Below, piece by piece: positions 24,940-38,795 of a stretch of DNA of 64,000 bases (position 1 is the stretch's first letter; every line of letters begins with the position of its first letter). A model generated the notes under the pieces. It did not search any database, was not told where the DNA came from, and saw only the letters and a list, made by a program, of their open reading frames with translations. The position numbers and the translations under genes are program-made. Source of the stretch: Glandiceps talaboti (lineage: Eukaryota; Hemichordata; Enteropneusta; Spengelidae); NCBI RefSeq assembly GCF_964340395.1, contig NC_135553.1, positions 11,424,001 through 11,488,000 on the forward strand, in the 5' to 3' direction.

Positions 24940-25972
24940 ACTAACAATGTATCGATAAATGACAGGAATCACAATGGCAAACGTTATAGATACCAAAACA
25001 GCCTAACCAAAATATCATCTGTGAAGGAAATGGGTAGATAATGATAATAACTGTGCATGCTAAAACTAGAGTGAATAAACAGATTACCTAATGCCCTTAG
25101 GATATCTATCTTCAAAGCAATGCTATTGTAGAATGGTTCAGTTATATTTGGAAATGCTTATGTAACTTTAATAGTTTGACATTTCACAAATCATGATCTG
25201 AGACAAGCGTGTGCTATTAGGAATCTGTACATTGACCCCAGTGACCGTTGATTAAGTATGAATCATGAAGTTTGAGGACACTATGTAACTACATCACATC
25301 CTAATTCCTAATGACGTATATGTTATTGTTTATCACCACCGACTTCTTAACGAAATATGTCATGTTTTGACGTCAATTTTGCACAAGGAGAAAATGAATA
25401 TAAGCAGTGACAATTTTGAAATTTCAGAACTCATATCGAGATAGACAGACGCGACGAACGGACCGGACCGTCTGAATGAACGACTTCCAGAACAACTGAA
25501 GGACTGTATGTGTTCTGCATTATAATACTTCGAAACTCGTCAATTGAATGATGTCTAATAGTTGACATTGGCGTCTTGGTTTTGAATAATTGGCACGCTT
25601 ACACATGAGTCGCTTGGTCTGGTAAATGCAGTGAATTGGTACCTAACCTGGGGACATACCAATATCGTCCTGTTTGTTAGTTTTATTACATAACTCGAAC
25701 ACAACCTTCCATGGAATTGCAAACGACGAAATGAAAAAAACCTCTTAAACATATTATATTGCAAACATTTGAGCGTTGTTCAATTCGAGTTTCATTTCTT
25801 CACTAATATTTTGCCACTGAACATTTTAAACCCTGTACTCTTTTAATTGAACCTGAAATACATGATGACGAAATGAAAATGCTTGAGTTGGTGTAATGGC
25901 CGTAAAATGATGTGTCTAAGGGGTCACAATATGATATGAATATTCGAACTGAGATGCATGACGGTAATTTAG

Positions 25973-26130
25973 CTTCCTTGTACGTTTCGTACATTCAATC
26001 GTTCTCGATCATCGTGACTGAATTCAAGTACCAAAGTTCATTACACTTCATGCATCAGCAGATATCCTTAAAGAAAATGTCACTATGGTAACTTCCTACA
26101 CAGTAGATAAATTAAATAATGGCTAGTGCT
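25973..26130 (+). pseudogene. unit 2 GAIN-like exon, frameshifted
   Basis: Acceptor AATTTAG is kept. The first part has lost about 4 bases in the LLIRF region relative to units 1 and 3, shifting the frame. The second part, in another frame, still reads ASADILKENVTMVTS before a TAG. This copy cannot code the exon intact. Confidence 0.5.
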
Positions 26131-26410
26131 TGCCGTTATAACATTAGCTTATAGGGGAAAAGAGCACCGTACGATTGCTTTCCATCATCTAGAGAACATT
26201 CCAGTTTTGTTCAATTTGCTCTGGATAGGTTTACCCCTCGACTTGTCGCAGCTGTTCCCTTAAAAGCGTGAAGATATCACTCGCATTTGAAGACAACGTG
26301 TTATATCAGTAGCATACTTTAATAATCATCCACGTGTATAAGAATCCCTTCCCTTTTACGAAACTACCCAGTTGACTATATAATCTTTCAACAAATTCCC
26401 TATATTCAAG

Positions 26411-26465
26411 CTTCGACAATATTCAAGACGGAGGTCGATGGGTTCAAATATTCTTGCATCAACAG
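26411..26465 (+). other. unit 2 small exon with donor
   Basis: It ends CAACAG|GTAAGAGG (GT at 26466-26467). Aligned to 16452-16506 and about 39826-39894. One frame is open through it, but the encoded peptide is not conserved well enough to name. Confidence 0.35.
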
Positions 26466-26487
26466 GTAAGAGGACACTATCATCCAC

Positions 26488-26571
26488 CATTCATTCATTT
26501 ATTCATTCATTCATTCATTCATTCATTCATTCATTCATTCATTCATTCATTCATTCATTCATTCATTCATT
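26488..26571. repeat. (ATTC)n microsatellite
   Basis: About twenty ATTC units, starting 20 bases after the donor of the small exon of unit 2. Confidence 0.95.
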
Positions 26572-29269
26572 TGATCGTCGAGACTAATATAAAGTAATCC
26601 TTGCATGGAGAGACGTCTATAGCACTATATCCTATATCTGTGATGGCTTGGTCTTCTCGTTTCATTGCTTCATCGATCGCGATTCATTGCTGCCAATACC
26701 TTACTGACGTCAACGGTTAACGCCGATGGGTGTTTAAGGGATTTTAAACTGCTACCATTCTGCAATTGAAATATGCACAATTTTCTCACAATCGGGTGCA
26801 TGTACCAATGTGGATTGCAGTGACCGGAGAATCTCTATTATAACGCATCAAGCCCATAACATTTTATCAACATTGAAATTTAGGAACTTTATAAAATTTC
26901 AGAAAATGAATGTGTAGATTACCTCTACCGATAAGACTATCCCTTTTTGGTATCTAGCCGGTTAATGCTCGACGCCGTTCTGTTCATGTATATGTTTTCT
27001 GATTTATTAAAGAATAGTCAGCTAATGTTTGAGCATAGGTGTTATTATACACTGCAACCTTCAGCTAACCTAACCTTATCATTATTCGCTAAACTCAAAA
27101 GTGGTTGTGTTAACTATAACTAGCAATTCAATTTAGTCTACAATGCTTCACATTTACATCACACATCGAGTCAATGTAAACGTTAAATAGAAGTGCACAT
27201 GCACTTTTCAACTCTTAACCTTTCCTTAAATAACAATTTATCAAGAGAAAGGTATGACCAAAAGTACAGCGAATTTTACCGCGGTACCTTAATAAGACAT
27301 GCTCTCTACACCGGATTATGCGTTGTTTTCGACGATGCAAGGTTCTTCACAGAAACATTGTGTTTTTGATCTAGTGCGAGAAGGTCAACAGAAATATCCG
27401 AGCAGCTGCATGTGATCCATACATCAATAATCAACTAGAACTCTTCTATATCTTTCATAAATACTTTGAAGCTGTCTCTTCGTGGAATTAAATTTGTTCA
27501 CACTGATTATTTCTTCCTCTCATATACTATAAAGATATCACACTTGACTTCCGCTTGACTGAAAGAGATATTTAAGTGAATCCTGTTATTGTTTTAGACG
27601 TTATACAACCGCATAATGCAACATATCATGGAGTATTTTAAGTAGTTGTGATAAGTATTGCATGTATTTGGTATTGCACATTAAGAGTACACGACGGCTA
27701 ATAGGAGACATGTTATCCATCGCATATCTGCCAAGGAAGTAGAGAAGATCATAAGATCAATTTTTCTTAGAACTGCATCATTTTATCTATTCACAGCGAA
27801 AATACGATAAGGCCTGGTAGATTCATTACGGTGTAATATTGGTAGTATGTTGGGGGTTTCTACAAATGGGTATACCTAACTCATTACAATCTTACGATTT
27901 TACTTCTGTTCTTTTGTTTTCTCGTTTCATCGTTTTGTTGTTTGTTTGGTTGGTTGTTTGGTTGGTTGGTTTTGTTACTATCACATTTCATCCCAGAGTT
28001 TTATTTGATAATGTAATCCTAATTTATGATGATTATACAGCTGGTAGACAGGAATTGTTTGTACTTTAGATTGTCTCGATGACGCAAAAATTAGTTTTTG
28101 TTGCTTTGTGTGTGCCGATGCAATGATAAAGACTGTGTTATGCATATTAATTTGAGTTTGCATATTAGATTGCGAATATATCTATCAAATGTTTTACAAC
28201 ATACTAATGGTGGACTTACGTAACTTTATATTGTTTTCAAAGTTTACACAAGAGGCCACCGAGATCATTGTTTAGACTGTAGTCTCTCATTTAGTTCTCT
28301 ACTAAGAGTATGCCTCAGATAATAATAAATGGTAGATAGTTGCCATATATGGTAACAGGCCTGCCATTTTCTTTAATTTCATACGAATACACAAATCACA
28401 GATATTGTACAGCAATCTATACAATCCAGGGTTTATTTAAAATTTATCAAGATACACCAGTCTGGTACAAACCACTTTGGATGCTCTTGCATATAGGTTT
28501 ATTTAAATTAGGTGAGTTGAATTGAATTCTTTAAAACAAGTGACGAAAAGCACATGCTCAGAGAGTGAATCAGTCATCAACCACTGTCGAATTATCATAT
28601 CCGATCTAAACTTGGTATTTTTATACTAATGCCATTTTTTTAATGAGGTGATTAAATACTCTCTGTCTGACTATCACTTGAACACTCGAGGCACTTACTG
28701 ACTTTTTAAACTTGTTTTATGTAACAAATTTACATGCTCCATTGGGTTTTATTTAGTGCGTTATATTGTTATCAACTTGAAATAGTATAAGGTTCTCAAC
28801 AGTAAAAGCTATTGAGTATACTTTCTGTAATAATTACCTTTGTTACTTGATTATAGACTACCTTCTTTGTTAACATATGTTAACAGTTAATAGTGACACG
28901 AACACAATCTAAAAGGAATTTTCACAAGTTCAGATCAAGATACAAAAGTGAAATATCTCTGAAAACACACTCTTCAAACTCTATCCGTGCTTTCAGTATT
29001 GCCTGATTGACTTGCATCCAACCAACTGGTATTCTGTGTACGTTTAGTGTTTTTAGTGTAGTTTTTGCCTGGTCAATCGTAAGTTTAATGGCCGTTTTAT
29101 TGAACTTATTCTCACTTCTTCTGTGTTCAAGATGTGATGTACTGATACAAGAATATTATTGATGACTACAATTCCTTATGCTCGAAAATGATCCAAACGT
29201 TCAAATGATCTTCTTCACTACTAATTGAAATTTGAAATTGTCTTTATCATCACAGATAAAAGTAACGTA

Positions 29270-29865
29270 TGCCTAAAACATGTTATTGACAATTGTATTG
29301 CAGTGCAAAGCCGAATATGTAAGTGGACACCTTTATGCAAACGAGGGCAAATAACTGATTCCTTTCCTGGCGTGCGATTCAGCAGGTATAAAACGTTACG
29401 TTTTACATAAAGAGTATACCACCCATTAAGATTGCCATCACACGTATCATATTGCAATCGATGCACCAGGTCGTCTCCTCAAGAGACAAGAACATGCACA
29501 TATGGTTAAAATTATTAGGTTGTGTACCTGCTGCTTATTCCCAAAGCGACTTTAATGGGACTGGACTGAGAAGCCGCTATCTTACTTTTTTGTCACCGTG
29601 GGAAAAGCATGCATTAAATGTAGTGGTTCAACGTGGAGAGTCTATAATTGCAATCTCAGGATTTACATTGATTCTTTTATCAAACCTGTGTGTTTGCATT
29701 TTAGGAAGGCTGTGCTTCGACGTTTCTGCACTTCGCTTCGACCCATTCATGAATCACAGGAGACCAACTGATAACATACAACAACATGCTACTGTCGTAG
29801 GTTCGGTATATATGCAAATCATACTCCAAAAGAATTCGGTACGATTATGAAACAACATTTGATGA
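29270..29865 (+). other. unit 2-specific insertion with a 132-codon open frame
   Basis: Around 45690-45770 unit 3 has only about 80 bases between flanks that in unit 2 are about 600 bases apart, so this piece appears inserted (or lost in unit 3). It holds the longest open frame of the window (29452-29850, with no ATG near its start). The protein is not recognised; it has one hydrophobic stretch (IIAISGFTLILLSNLCVCIL). It may be a transposon fragment or chance. Confidence 0.25.
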
Positions 29866-30759
29866 TTTCTCATTTCGGAAATAAACGTTCTTGTTTTAAG
29901 TGGCACAGTCAGCCATTGCCATTGCACAAAATACACAACAACTGATAGACACTAAAACTGATCGTTGAGAAAATCGGTGTCGACAGTGAATATTAATATT
30001 ATATTATTCAGAAACCGGCCGAGGGGTTTACCAAGAATATTTCAGAGTGAAACAATTCTACAAAATAGAACCAAGAACCAAAGGTAACATCCATGCTAGC
30101 TCTTTTAATATGTTCAATTTCGAGGGTTGTGATACTTGTACTGTTTACAGATAAAAAAAAAGTTTATTTCATCATATTGTGTAACCGTGTATACCGAATA
30201 TAGACTACTCTAATTTTATCCTGCATATGACTTATGTGAATCTATTACAGAGCATGACGTAATTCACACTATCTATCAACACCACAAGGTAATCAAGAAT
30301 GTTTTTATCAAAGCATGTCTTTTTTCTGTTGAATAACAACAAAAGAGTTATGACGCATGTCAAAGTGGTGACTATAATCTAATCAGCTTAGGATTAAATA
30401 AATATACTATTACAACTAATATCTTCCAACTCTACAATTTGACTTCATATTTTAGGTCATGTTTCACACAGCTTTAGACACATTATAGAACTAAGACTAA
30501 AATACAATGAACCGAAAACTGTCACAATATGTTTATATATTTTGGTGATCAGTGGCTGTGTTCAGTTCAATTCCCCTGCTACTTATTTTGCCTTCATGAG
30601 CTGTCCCTGAGAGCAGTTGTTTTTGTCTCAATAAGAAGTACATTACACAAAACAACACTGGGAAATTAGATAAAAAGTAGGGTACCACCTGGATGTAAAA
30701 ATAGAGAATGCTTAACGGCGGCCATACTTTATTGCAAATTTTCGGTATATTTCATACCC

Positions 30760-31002
30760 ATATATATATATATATATATATATAACTCGGTGAGTATCAA
30801 TCTGCTAAGACAGTGCTCTATACCGCAGTGGCAGAGCGCAATAGTTTTGGTAGTACTGGAACTCTTTCTTGGTTGTCACAACCAAGAAAGAGTTCCAGTA
30901 CTACCAAAACTATATATATATATATAGTTTTGCGCTCTGCCACTGTATGTGGTATAGAGCACTGTCTGAGCAGATTGATAATCACCGAGTTATATATATA
31001 TA
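30760..31002. mobile_element. nested foldback (palindromic) element inside a TA microsatellite
   Basis: Seen: an inner pair of 36-base arms (30841-30876 and 30878-30913) is perfectly complementary around a single base at 30877. Outside it, 30787-30842 pairs with about 30928-30989 with only a few mismatches and a 4-base insertion. A short TA run separates inner and outer arms on the right, and TA runs flank both sides (30760-30785, 30990-31002). The unit is about 205 bp. No coding capacity. This is the shape of a foldback or MITE element that inserts at TA, or of a hairpin-forming repeat. Confidence 0.7.
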
Positions 31003-31904
31003 GTTTCCCGTGATTTCAATGTTCATATGTAAGAATGGATGTATTAGTGCACTCTACATATATTATTACACTTTTGATTACTTTCAGTCCAGCACGTTAA
31101 ACCTTTCTTATTTTCAATCCAGTTGTACCCTGTAGGAAATAGCAGAATACATGCATATGTTTATGTATAATGACACTTTACAGTTACGTCGCTGACAGGA
31201 GTATGTTCCTTTGAGAGATAAAATAAACATATAGTGACTACGTTACGCTTTAGGCAAGTCGATTGCACATCCTGAAATATAACAACTCGTATCTGCCTAA
31301 TCTTGAAGTGCGATCACCTGGTGTGTTGTACCACATGTGTCAAAACGAGCTCGAGCATTGAATGCTTTTGTGGCCGTCAGCTACTTAATTATTGAATTTC
31401 GAAGGATGTACAAATTCGTCGCTTGCATCTGGCTTTGACATCGGCTAATTACATGATGCTTTACGGAATGAAGATTTTCACAAACAAAACATTATGGTAG
31501 TATATTGAAGACAACAGTTTAGTAGTAGAGTGGGGCTATAGAACGAACAGTGTGAAACACTTTGCAATAAATCTTATTTTAGGAAGAACAGAGCAGTCAT
31601 TAATTTCTCGGATCATCATAAGTTGGCTATAGAGGAACTTAAATAATCGAAGCTTCAAGTAAACTAATGTTTAATTAATCCTTATATTGTCTTTAAGTGG
31701 ACATTTAGTGGATATGATGTGGTAAATGGCAGTTCAAAACATTTCGCATTTTATGGCATTATAGTGTCAATATGAGAATATATCGAGCAATATGGTCATC
31801 GAATTCAAACCATGCCCTTACGGGAGTGATTCACTTCAGTAACATGTACTTTTATTTTATTGAATGGTCTATCATCTGAATATTACAGCAAATTTTACTG
31901 AAAG

Positions 31905-32000
31905 GCAACATCTTCCGATGAACGTCATATGGTGCTTTCTTGTGTATGTAAATCATTCCACGCTAGTAATGGAAAAGATGACATTAGGTAATAGGACATC
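31905..32000. repeat. conserved block K, copy in unit 2
   Basis: It contains GATGAACGTCATATGGTG and, further on, AATGGAAAAGATGACATTAG. Positioned near the end of U2, like its partners in U1 and U3. Confidence 0.5.
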
Positions 32001-32898
32001 TTTGATTTCCTGTACTTAATAATATGCGAAGCATGTATCTATCATCACGAATGGCTGTACAAATGACCTAATTGGTGTTTGAAACCAAACATGATGACAT
32101 ACTGTCAAGGAAAGATGGTGTCGATCCACTTTCCTAATAATACAAAGTAAGGTTGGAAAATGCTTTCACTGCTTATCTGTAAATAATATCAGTATATCGT
32201 TATTCTAAGGGTTTTAGTTTGCCTTCAAATGATTAATTAAAAGACTGTACACAGTTAAGGACCAGAATGTGTAACACACAAAGGAGTTCAACTGATAAGT
32301 AGAAGTGACAATTAGTCGTTTTCCTAGTAACTGGTACGAACTTAATTTCCATAATTGTCCTAAAACATCCAAAATAGACTGACATACCTTAAAAGTAAGA
32401 TTATCATTTACGTATTCGTAATTGAAACTGTATATCGCATAATTGATTTATTGCAGAATGTAACAATTAACCTATTATATGGATTCCAAGGTAAAGCAAA
32501 GAACCCCTTTCTCTAAATGTTATATCAGAGTAAACATGTTAATGTGTGGAGAAAATGTGGTCAATTCTGTTGCTCTAGTAAGCAACGTTCGTTTTGAATT
32601 ACTCTGAGAGATAGATAAACAACGGTAATGAGCCTTATGTAAATGATTGAAACATTACATAAACTAGCGCTTGCCCTAACTGCAATGAACCGTACTTCCT
32701 TGCCTGCCATAAATAGTTAATGTTCTTCCCTCAACGTGACTCAGTGCACATATGCCAGTTCATATACTTTGATTCTCATCATCGATTCCTGACGTCACCC
32801 GTTACGGCTACCGTCAAATCCCTAGTTACAGTAGATTGATGGTCTTGAAAAGAAGAAATTGAATTAAATTCTGATTCTCCTTAGCATGGGACATTAGA

Positions 32899-32933
32899 TG
32901 TAAGGCATCCTCCGCAGACATCATCCATTAGTT
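32899..32933 (+). promoter_or_regulatory. core promoter of unit 3, TATA box mutated
   Basis: TGTAAG at 32899 stands where the other units have TATAA, 28 bases before the A (32927) of TCCATTAG. The initiator is intact while the TATA box carries an A to G change, suggesting weakened activity. Confidence 0.5.
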
Positions 32934-33098
32934 GTATTATCTCATTTTTACAGGTAAACTTGTTATGCAGCTCTGACAATATCTAAGAGGTCACAGTATA
33001 CATCACGTGTATGCTATCTTGTATCACCTCTGGCGTTGAACGCAAATCAACCCAGTCTAGGATTAGTTTACGACTATGTTTAGGGGCAGCTAGTAAAA
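32927..33098 (+). other. unit 3 exon 1, probably 5' untranslated
   Basis: It ends AAAA|GTAAAATC (GT at 33099-33100); the donor is weaker than in units 1 and 2 but keeps GT. It contains the GTAAACTTGTTATGCAGCTC block that defines this exon. Confidence 0.5.
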
Positions 33099-33421
33099 GT
33101 AAAATCAATTGCATCGCTCGTCAAATGTCAAGATACTCTTATGAAATGCCTGTTATGAACCAACAGTCGCTTTGGAAGCGTTTACAATCAGTAGGATTGA
33201 GACATCCATGCAAGTGATACATGTGAACATCCTTATGCTTACCTTCCATTATTTCTAGATGTAAATATCGATTTTATTACTATATACAAACTGAAGTAGC
33301 GGTCATTCTATCTCAACATACATCACTGGGAATATTTGCAGCACCTATAAGAAGTGAAGTTTATCTTCGAGACCGGTGACGAACCTTGAGCCAAACATGG
33401 ACTCATTGCATGGGGTCTCAG

Positions 33422-33590
33422 CATAGGATTTCAAACTGGATTACCAGAGACGCGTGAAGGAATTTGCCTGTCACAAATGATCAATGTCGTAATTTATTTT
33501 GATTCTTCCAATTGCTCAGTCCATTAAACAAGTTTCCCCTGGAGGTGCTATAACTCATATCGCTGAACATCATATAACATTGACCGAAAG
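33422..33590 (+). pseudogene. unit 3 exon 2: signal-peptide exon with a frame-breaking deletion
   Basis: Acceptor GTCTCAG ends at 33421. ATG at 33477 opens MINVVIYF, then about 11 bases are missing compared with unit 4 and the frame stops after 16 codons. Downstream, in another frame, IAQSIKQVSPGGAITHIAEH is preserved up to a donor GAAAG|GTATGA (GT at 33591-33592). The signal peptide is therefore broken in this unit. Confidence 0.55.
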
Positions 33591-36500
33591 GTATGATGCA
33601 CCAATGTTAACAGTTCGTAGACACTTGGCATTGCTCTTGGGGATTGTCTTCCTCGCATGTACACGAGTTTGTAACATTGACTTTTGAACAAGTATGTTAT
33701 AAGTATTTGAATGCAATTTTCTAGGGGTACTGTCAATATAAATTCTACTATGTATGCATGCTTGGCAAATTTAGTATGTTTGACTTGTCTACATTAATTT
33801 TGTGATATGGTGTGTACATCCATTAGTAGCCATAAATCAAATTTTCGACTTACTCAATAGATTATTTCAACTCACTTGGACATCATGTCAACGGGAATAT
33901 ACACACTTTAAGATTGAGGGACGACATTTACAAAATTGGTTATATTAATCTTCTCACCGTTATGCCCAAAACGATTCATTGTGTAAAACTGAACACAGCC
34001 ATCTCCCTACGCATCTAGTTTTCTGATTAGTTTTCTTTGCTCGCAACAAAACTCAGTACTGAGCTCTTCGTTTTGAACCGTGTTTGAACGATACTTGTTA
34101 CTTAACCCTGTACGTTACACTAAAGATTCTTAACATTTGGCATTTTCCAATGGACTTCCCTGTATTGATGTAGGCTTTAGCTTAATAACAAATGACCCAA
34201 AATTAAAACGTCTTCCCCAATCCTCTGTATTTCCATTTATCACATATATTTAATTTATTATATTATTTTAAAGGCACTTCTCATATTTACTCACTATCAG
34301 CGTAATTGACGTATCGTCCACTTTTCACAAACTCATTATGAATAGTGGGCAAGTATACACATGTGTGAGAAACGTTCAACTACCTAGTTGAGTTTCGGTT
34401 AATTATCTCTCAATTGAATGTTATTTTCTCGGATTACCAACAGTGTACATACAATTTACGTGTCCAATGGCTTTAGAAATTAAGAGCCACTAGTATGGAA
34501 TCCAGGCCCACCCATTCTGATGAAGATTCAATTCATGTACGTACATTAACTTAATACAACAGCTATCGAACGGAGGATGAATATCAATCGAGGTCCTTGC
34601 ATTTTCCACATTGTCACAAGTATACTTTTCTTCATCCTGGCTTATTAACGTACACATAATTGGATGTTCCCGAGGTTTTTCAACGGGCGAAAAAAATGGC
34701 TGCCACACTGTTGACATGACAATGTCTATCAAATGCCCAAGCAACTCCACATGATTAGTAATGTAAGCTAAAAGAACATTGTTACTTGTCAGTTTCCCCA
34801 TGCATCATTAACACACCCACAGCACGATTATCTACACTATGAATACCACATTCTCTACTGTTATCACGTACTCGACGTCTTTTTTCAAAACATGGCTGAA
34901 CTGCGATTAATAGTCTATGGGATTGACAGAATTTTGCAAGTGTACCTTTAAAAAGATGCTTAGAATGACACACTATAACAATCCATAAAACACCATTGAG
35001 TATCAATGTCACAAAGTGGTGACTTGTTCAGTATGTCAACCTCGACATTGACTTTAAGGTGACTTGGGTCAAACATGCTTACTTTTGATTTGCGTTTACG
35101 TTACATGAATTGTAGCGTTTATCTTCCAATTAAACATCGGAACGAAAAAAAAAGCACAAAACAGAAGAAAATACTCTCAAAATTACAACAAACGCTACAA
35201 TTATTGAAGCTAGTCCCACAGCTGCGATTTGTCGTAATGACAGGATAGATATGTCTAGGGTTGTTAATAGTTTAACTATTACCCAGGGTATACTAAAAGC
35301 ACTTGCCATTTCTCTTAGTCAGTTTCCCATACATCATAAAAAATATACTCATAAACATGATCACGTAGACAACTAAATGTCACACAAACTATTACCACGT
35401 ACTTGAGTGTCTTTCCAATTTCCACCCACACATAATGTAAAGTGTACTTTCATGAACTATTCCCAAAGCTACAAAGTTGGTGTCTAACGTTTTAACTACT
35501 ATCCAGGGCATCTGAAAATCACTCCTCATTTTTTTGAACGTGGCATTGTGGTTTCATTTATCATCTGTAAATCACGCATCATGTCTTGGAATTCGGTTAT
35601 TCAGCATCTTTGTGTGAGGTAACAACATGTACTTTTATAGAACAAAATCTCAATGTTGTATATGCGACGTTTTTGGTCCTAGAAATACAAACTCAAGAAT
35701 TGGTAGTCTGATGTAACAAAGTAAGGCGATTTTAAGTTTAAAAAAGGAAAAAGGAGACAACGTAAATGACTTACTGATTGCATTGTGAGCTGATTAGATA
35801 TTATTTTGGGTTTATTTATATACAATCTCGATTTATTAAAATCCATGTTTATTCATGTATGCCTTGAGACATGAAACACAGAATGTAAGTCCATTTCATC
35901 TTCTCAAAAGTGTATCCATATATTTTCCCTGCATTCACTTACAGCTAGGGTAATGGCTAGAACTGATTGATGATATAGAGAGCACGTGTTTTGTAAAGCT
36001 TGGTGATTTAGCTATCAACCCTTATGAGTAATTTGCATAATTACTTAACAAAGAGCACATGTCCCGAGAAGCTTATTGATAATTGTTTTGTTTCAATGAT
36101 TCATTTGCATAATTAATGAGTTTCGGTAATTCGGCTAAATAGAAGCAAAAATCGAAAACGTTGCCCTTACGGAAGGCATTCGGTTCATACCTGGTTAAAA
36201 ATAAAATTAAACATTATGCCCCGTGCATATTTTGCTGTTAGTCTAAGTATATAGGGTTACATTTAACTCATTCAAGGTTACTAGTAACAAAAGACATGTG
36301 AAACTGCATTAATTATTCAATGTTTTTTAATGTATTCAAACCATCACAGCTACATTTGCATATTCACGGAAAGATGATTTTTAAAGGCTGTGTGCTGATT
36401 TTAACGTATGGTCCTCATATTGCCAAGCTTAAACGTTTTCTTGGCGTGGAGCTTCTTTTCCAGCTTATAATGAAGAATCATTAAATAAATTTAATATTCA

Positions 36501-37997
36501 CATTTATGAGACTCATATAAACCAAACAAACATGGTGATAAAGTGACCAACGTTACGTTCGTAACTATTACACGTCACTCAAGTTAAATTCGTTCAATTC
36601 TAATCCAAATCACTTGCACTTTTATCAATCTGTAAATGGCGGCCTATATCAAAGGTTTTAAAATCTATGTATTCCGTACGCTCAGTAAGCACCATTGATC
36701 GTTATTGGTTATGTAAAGACAGGTGTGATGTGGCGTATATACTTTTTTTCTGGATTATCATTACATATCACAGCACTTGGAAATATTTTCCGGGGGTATT
36801 TTAAATTTGATAGCGTCAATTTATATTATATTTCAATGAAATGAGTCGTGATAGTAGTATGGGTAGTTCTTTAAGGCAACCAGGATATCACGTATCTCAG
36901 ATCCCAAATAAGAGTTTTATTTCTGAGGAAAATGTGCAATATTTCAACTGTCTAAGCTTGATAGTAAACATATCCTAGACTAGTGCTACGTTTAGTACCA
37001 AAACATTTCAACAGTCGCCATGGCCAAATTAATTGAAATAAATGGTATGCAAGAGTTTATAATATTATCTCAGCTGCGTTCACAGACACAAGATTTTAAT
37101 ATCATGGCGCCGAGATGTCAGTACGTCTAACCATTTATATTCATAGCGATTCAATCATTTATTTGAAGGTTATCAGTTCTAAAACAACATATCTCCTCTG
37201 CATTTATCGTTGTCGCATGACTACAAAGCTTTTGAAGTTCGATACATTGCACGATTTTCAATATTGCACGATTTCTTAGGGTTTTCCACCTTCAAACATA
37301 TCTACAGCATCTGTGATGTCATCCGAAAAAAATTATTAGTGGAAATTTCATTACTTTTTTGATACTTGGAAAAGACGAAGTTTATTGCTGACAATTCACC
37401 ATGGCGGAACACAGGCAAACGCTTTTATTTCGTTCAATGACGTGATCGTTATCACAGCTACTTCCATTTCTCGGAAATCCAATTTCCTTCGATATTCAAT
37501 TATTTAAGCGGATAGATCTCAACCCGACGAGATAAGTGTTGACTACAACCTCACCTGGATTTGCTATGTTAAAATGCCGATCATATCGTTGAAATTTTGT
37601 TTAGCATAAACCTTTACTGATGTGGATTAAAATGCAGTTCGTCCATTCTTGTCAACTTTTGTGCTGTTTTTTTGCATGATGACAGGATTACAAAAAACTG
37701 TTAGAATAATTCATTTTCAGAGGAAGCAAAGCTGCAGATAAAGAGCGAAACAAATTGTATTGATCCTATTCCCCTAGGCGTGTCTGTCTTGCAGACAAAA
37801 TATTACAGCCCCCAAGACGATACATTCGTCTGACAGCAATAGTGTGTGCCTTCAATTCGAATTTCTAAAGTTCGCTAGATAGATTATCTTCTCGAAATAA
37901 CCTGCACAGGAGAAGTGTTGTTGTCACGAAAACTGGGTGTTTTTTCTAAAGTACAAGATGGAGAGGGACCACAATTACTTGAAAAATAAGAAAGAAC

Positions 37998-37998
<1 letters not shown>

Positions 37999-38050
<52 letters not shown>
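37999..38050. repeat. (AC)n microsatellite
   Basis: Uninterrupted CA dinucleotide run in the intron before the REJ-like block of unit 3. Confidence 0.95.
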
Positions 38051-38051
<1 letters not shown>

Positions 38052-38099
38052 ATGACTGGTCGTGGCAAATAAAACTACTCACAATGTTCGACGTAGTCT

Positions 38100-38460
38100 A
38101 TTTTGTCTTGTATCGAAGCGCATACACATGGACACACTTTTGGTAATGCAACACACAACTCGTGGATAAGAGTGTCCATTGTTCACGAATAAACAGTTCA
38201 GTTCCAGTGATGTAGTACCTAATATTCCCAGCAAAACGCAGAGTTTCAAAGCAGTAACAGAGGTCAAAACTTCCCCATACAGGAATCCAACAGCATACTG
38301 CAGCACGTAGTAGGTTTTATCACATATCAAATTCGGAACATCAGCTCCGAGAGCTGTGAAATGGTGTCCCTTTTATACTAGTTTCAAAGCAACTCTATTG
38401 CCACACATGATTGGGTGTTCCTAATTGCCACCAGGTGGCCTTCATAGTATTATGCATTTT
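38100..38460 (-). mobile_element. promoter-like insertion, possibly a solo LTR remnant
   Basis: This piece has no counterpart in unit 4. Read on the minus strand it has CCCAATC (near 38412), then a TATAAAAGGG box (near 38370-38379), then a transcription-start-like region, and further on AACTGTTTATTCGTGAACA. CCAAT plus TATA plus downstream leader is the layout of an LTR promoter. No target duplication or second LTR was found; it could be another promoter. Confidence 0.25.
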
Positions 38461-38667
38461 CACAAAAGTTGTGTATGTACCAGCCAGCCACCTGTCGTAA
38501 CATATTATAATAGTTTAAATCTTAACTGAAATTGTATGCGAGTAAACATAACTAGTAAACAAATGTGACCGGTCAACCTAAAGTCACTGACCCCGGCCAC
38601 TAAACTTTACTTCTAAAATCACCACTTGGCGAGAGTTACTTTCATCTACACTCAAAATGAATTAGGG

Positions 38668-38795
38668 GAAATTTGCACTAGACATACCCGGAGACGATTA
38701 CAATAATGCTGAATATTTTGAAGTGTTACATGGCCACACTGAGACCCAGGATATTTACAATTTATTCCAAAGTCTCCAACGAGACGGAATTTTCC
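38668..38795 (+). pseudogene. unit 3 REJ-like block, frameshifted
   Basis: Frame FALDIPGDDYNNAEYFEVLH then GHTETQD aligns to unit 4, but one extra base after the TETQ codons shifts the frame and the ITIHFKVSNETG part is lost from it, although its bases (AAAGTCTCCAACGAGACGG) are still there. Confidence 0.5.

Larger units (their letters stand above)
20600..32400 (+). repeat. tandem duplication unit U2
   Basis: It has the same anchor order as U1: promoter (21.13 kb), signal-peptide exon (23.08 kb), REJ-like block (24.85 kb), GAIN-like exon remnant (25.97 kb), small exon (26.41 kb) and block K (31.91 kb). It also carries a unit-specific insertion at about 29.27-29.86 kb and a foldback element at 30.79 kb. 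Coding blocks show frame-breaking indels, so this gene copy is probably not functional as a whole. Confidence 0.75.

Noticed and set aside
34490-34801. 103-codon minus-strand open frame in unit 3
   Set aside because: The homologous DNA in units 1 and 4 does not keep this frame; similarity there is at the nucleotide level only.
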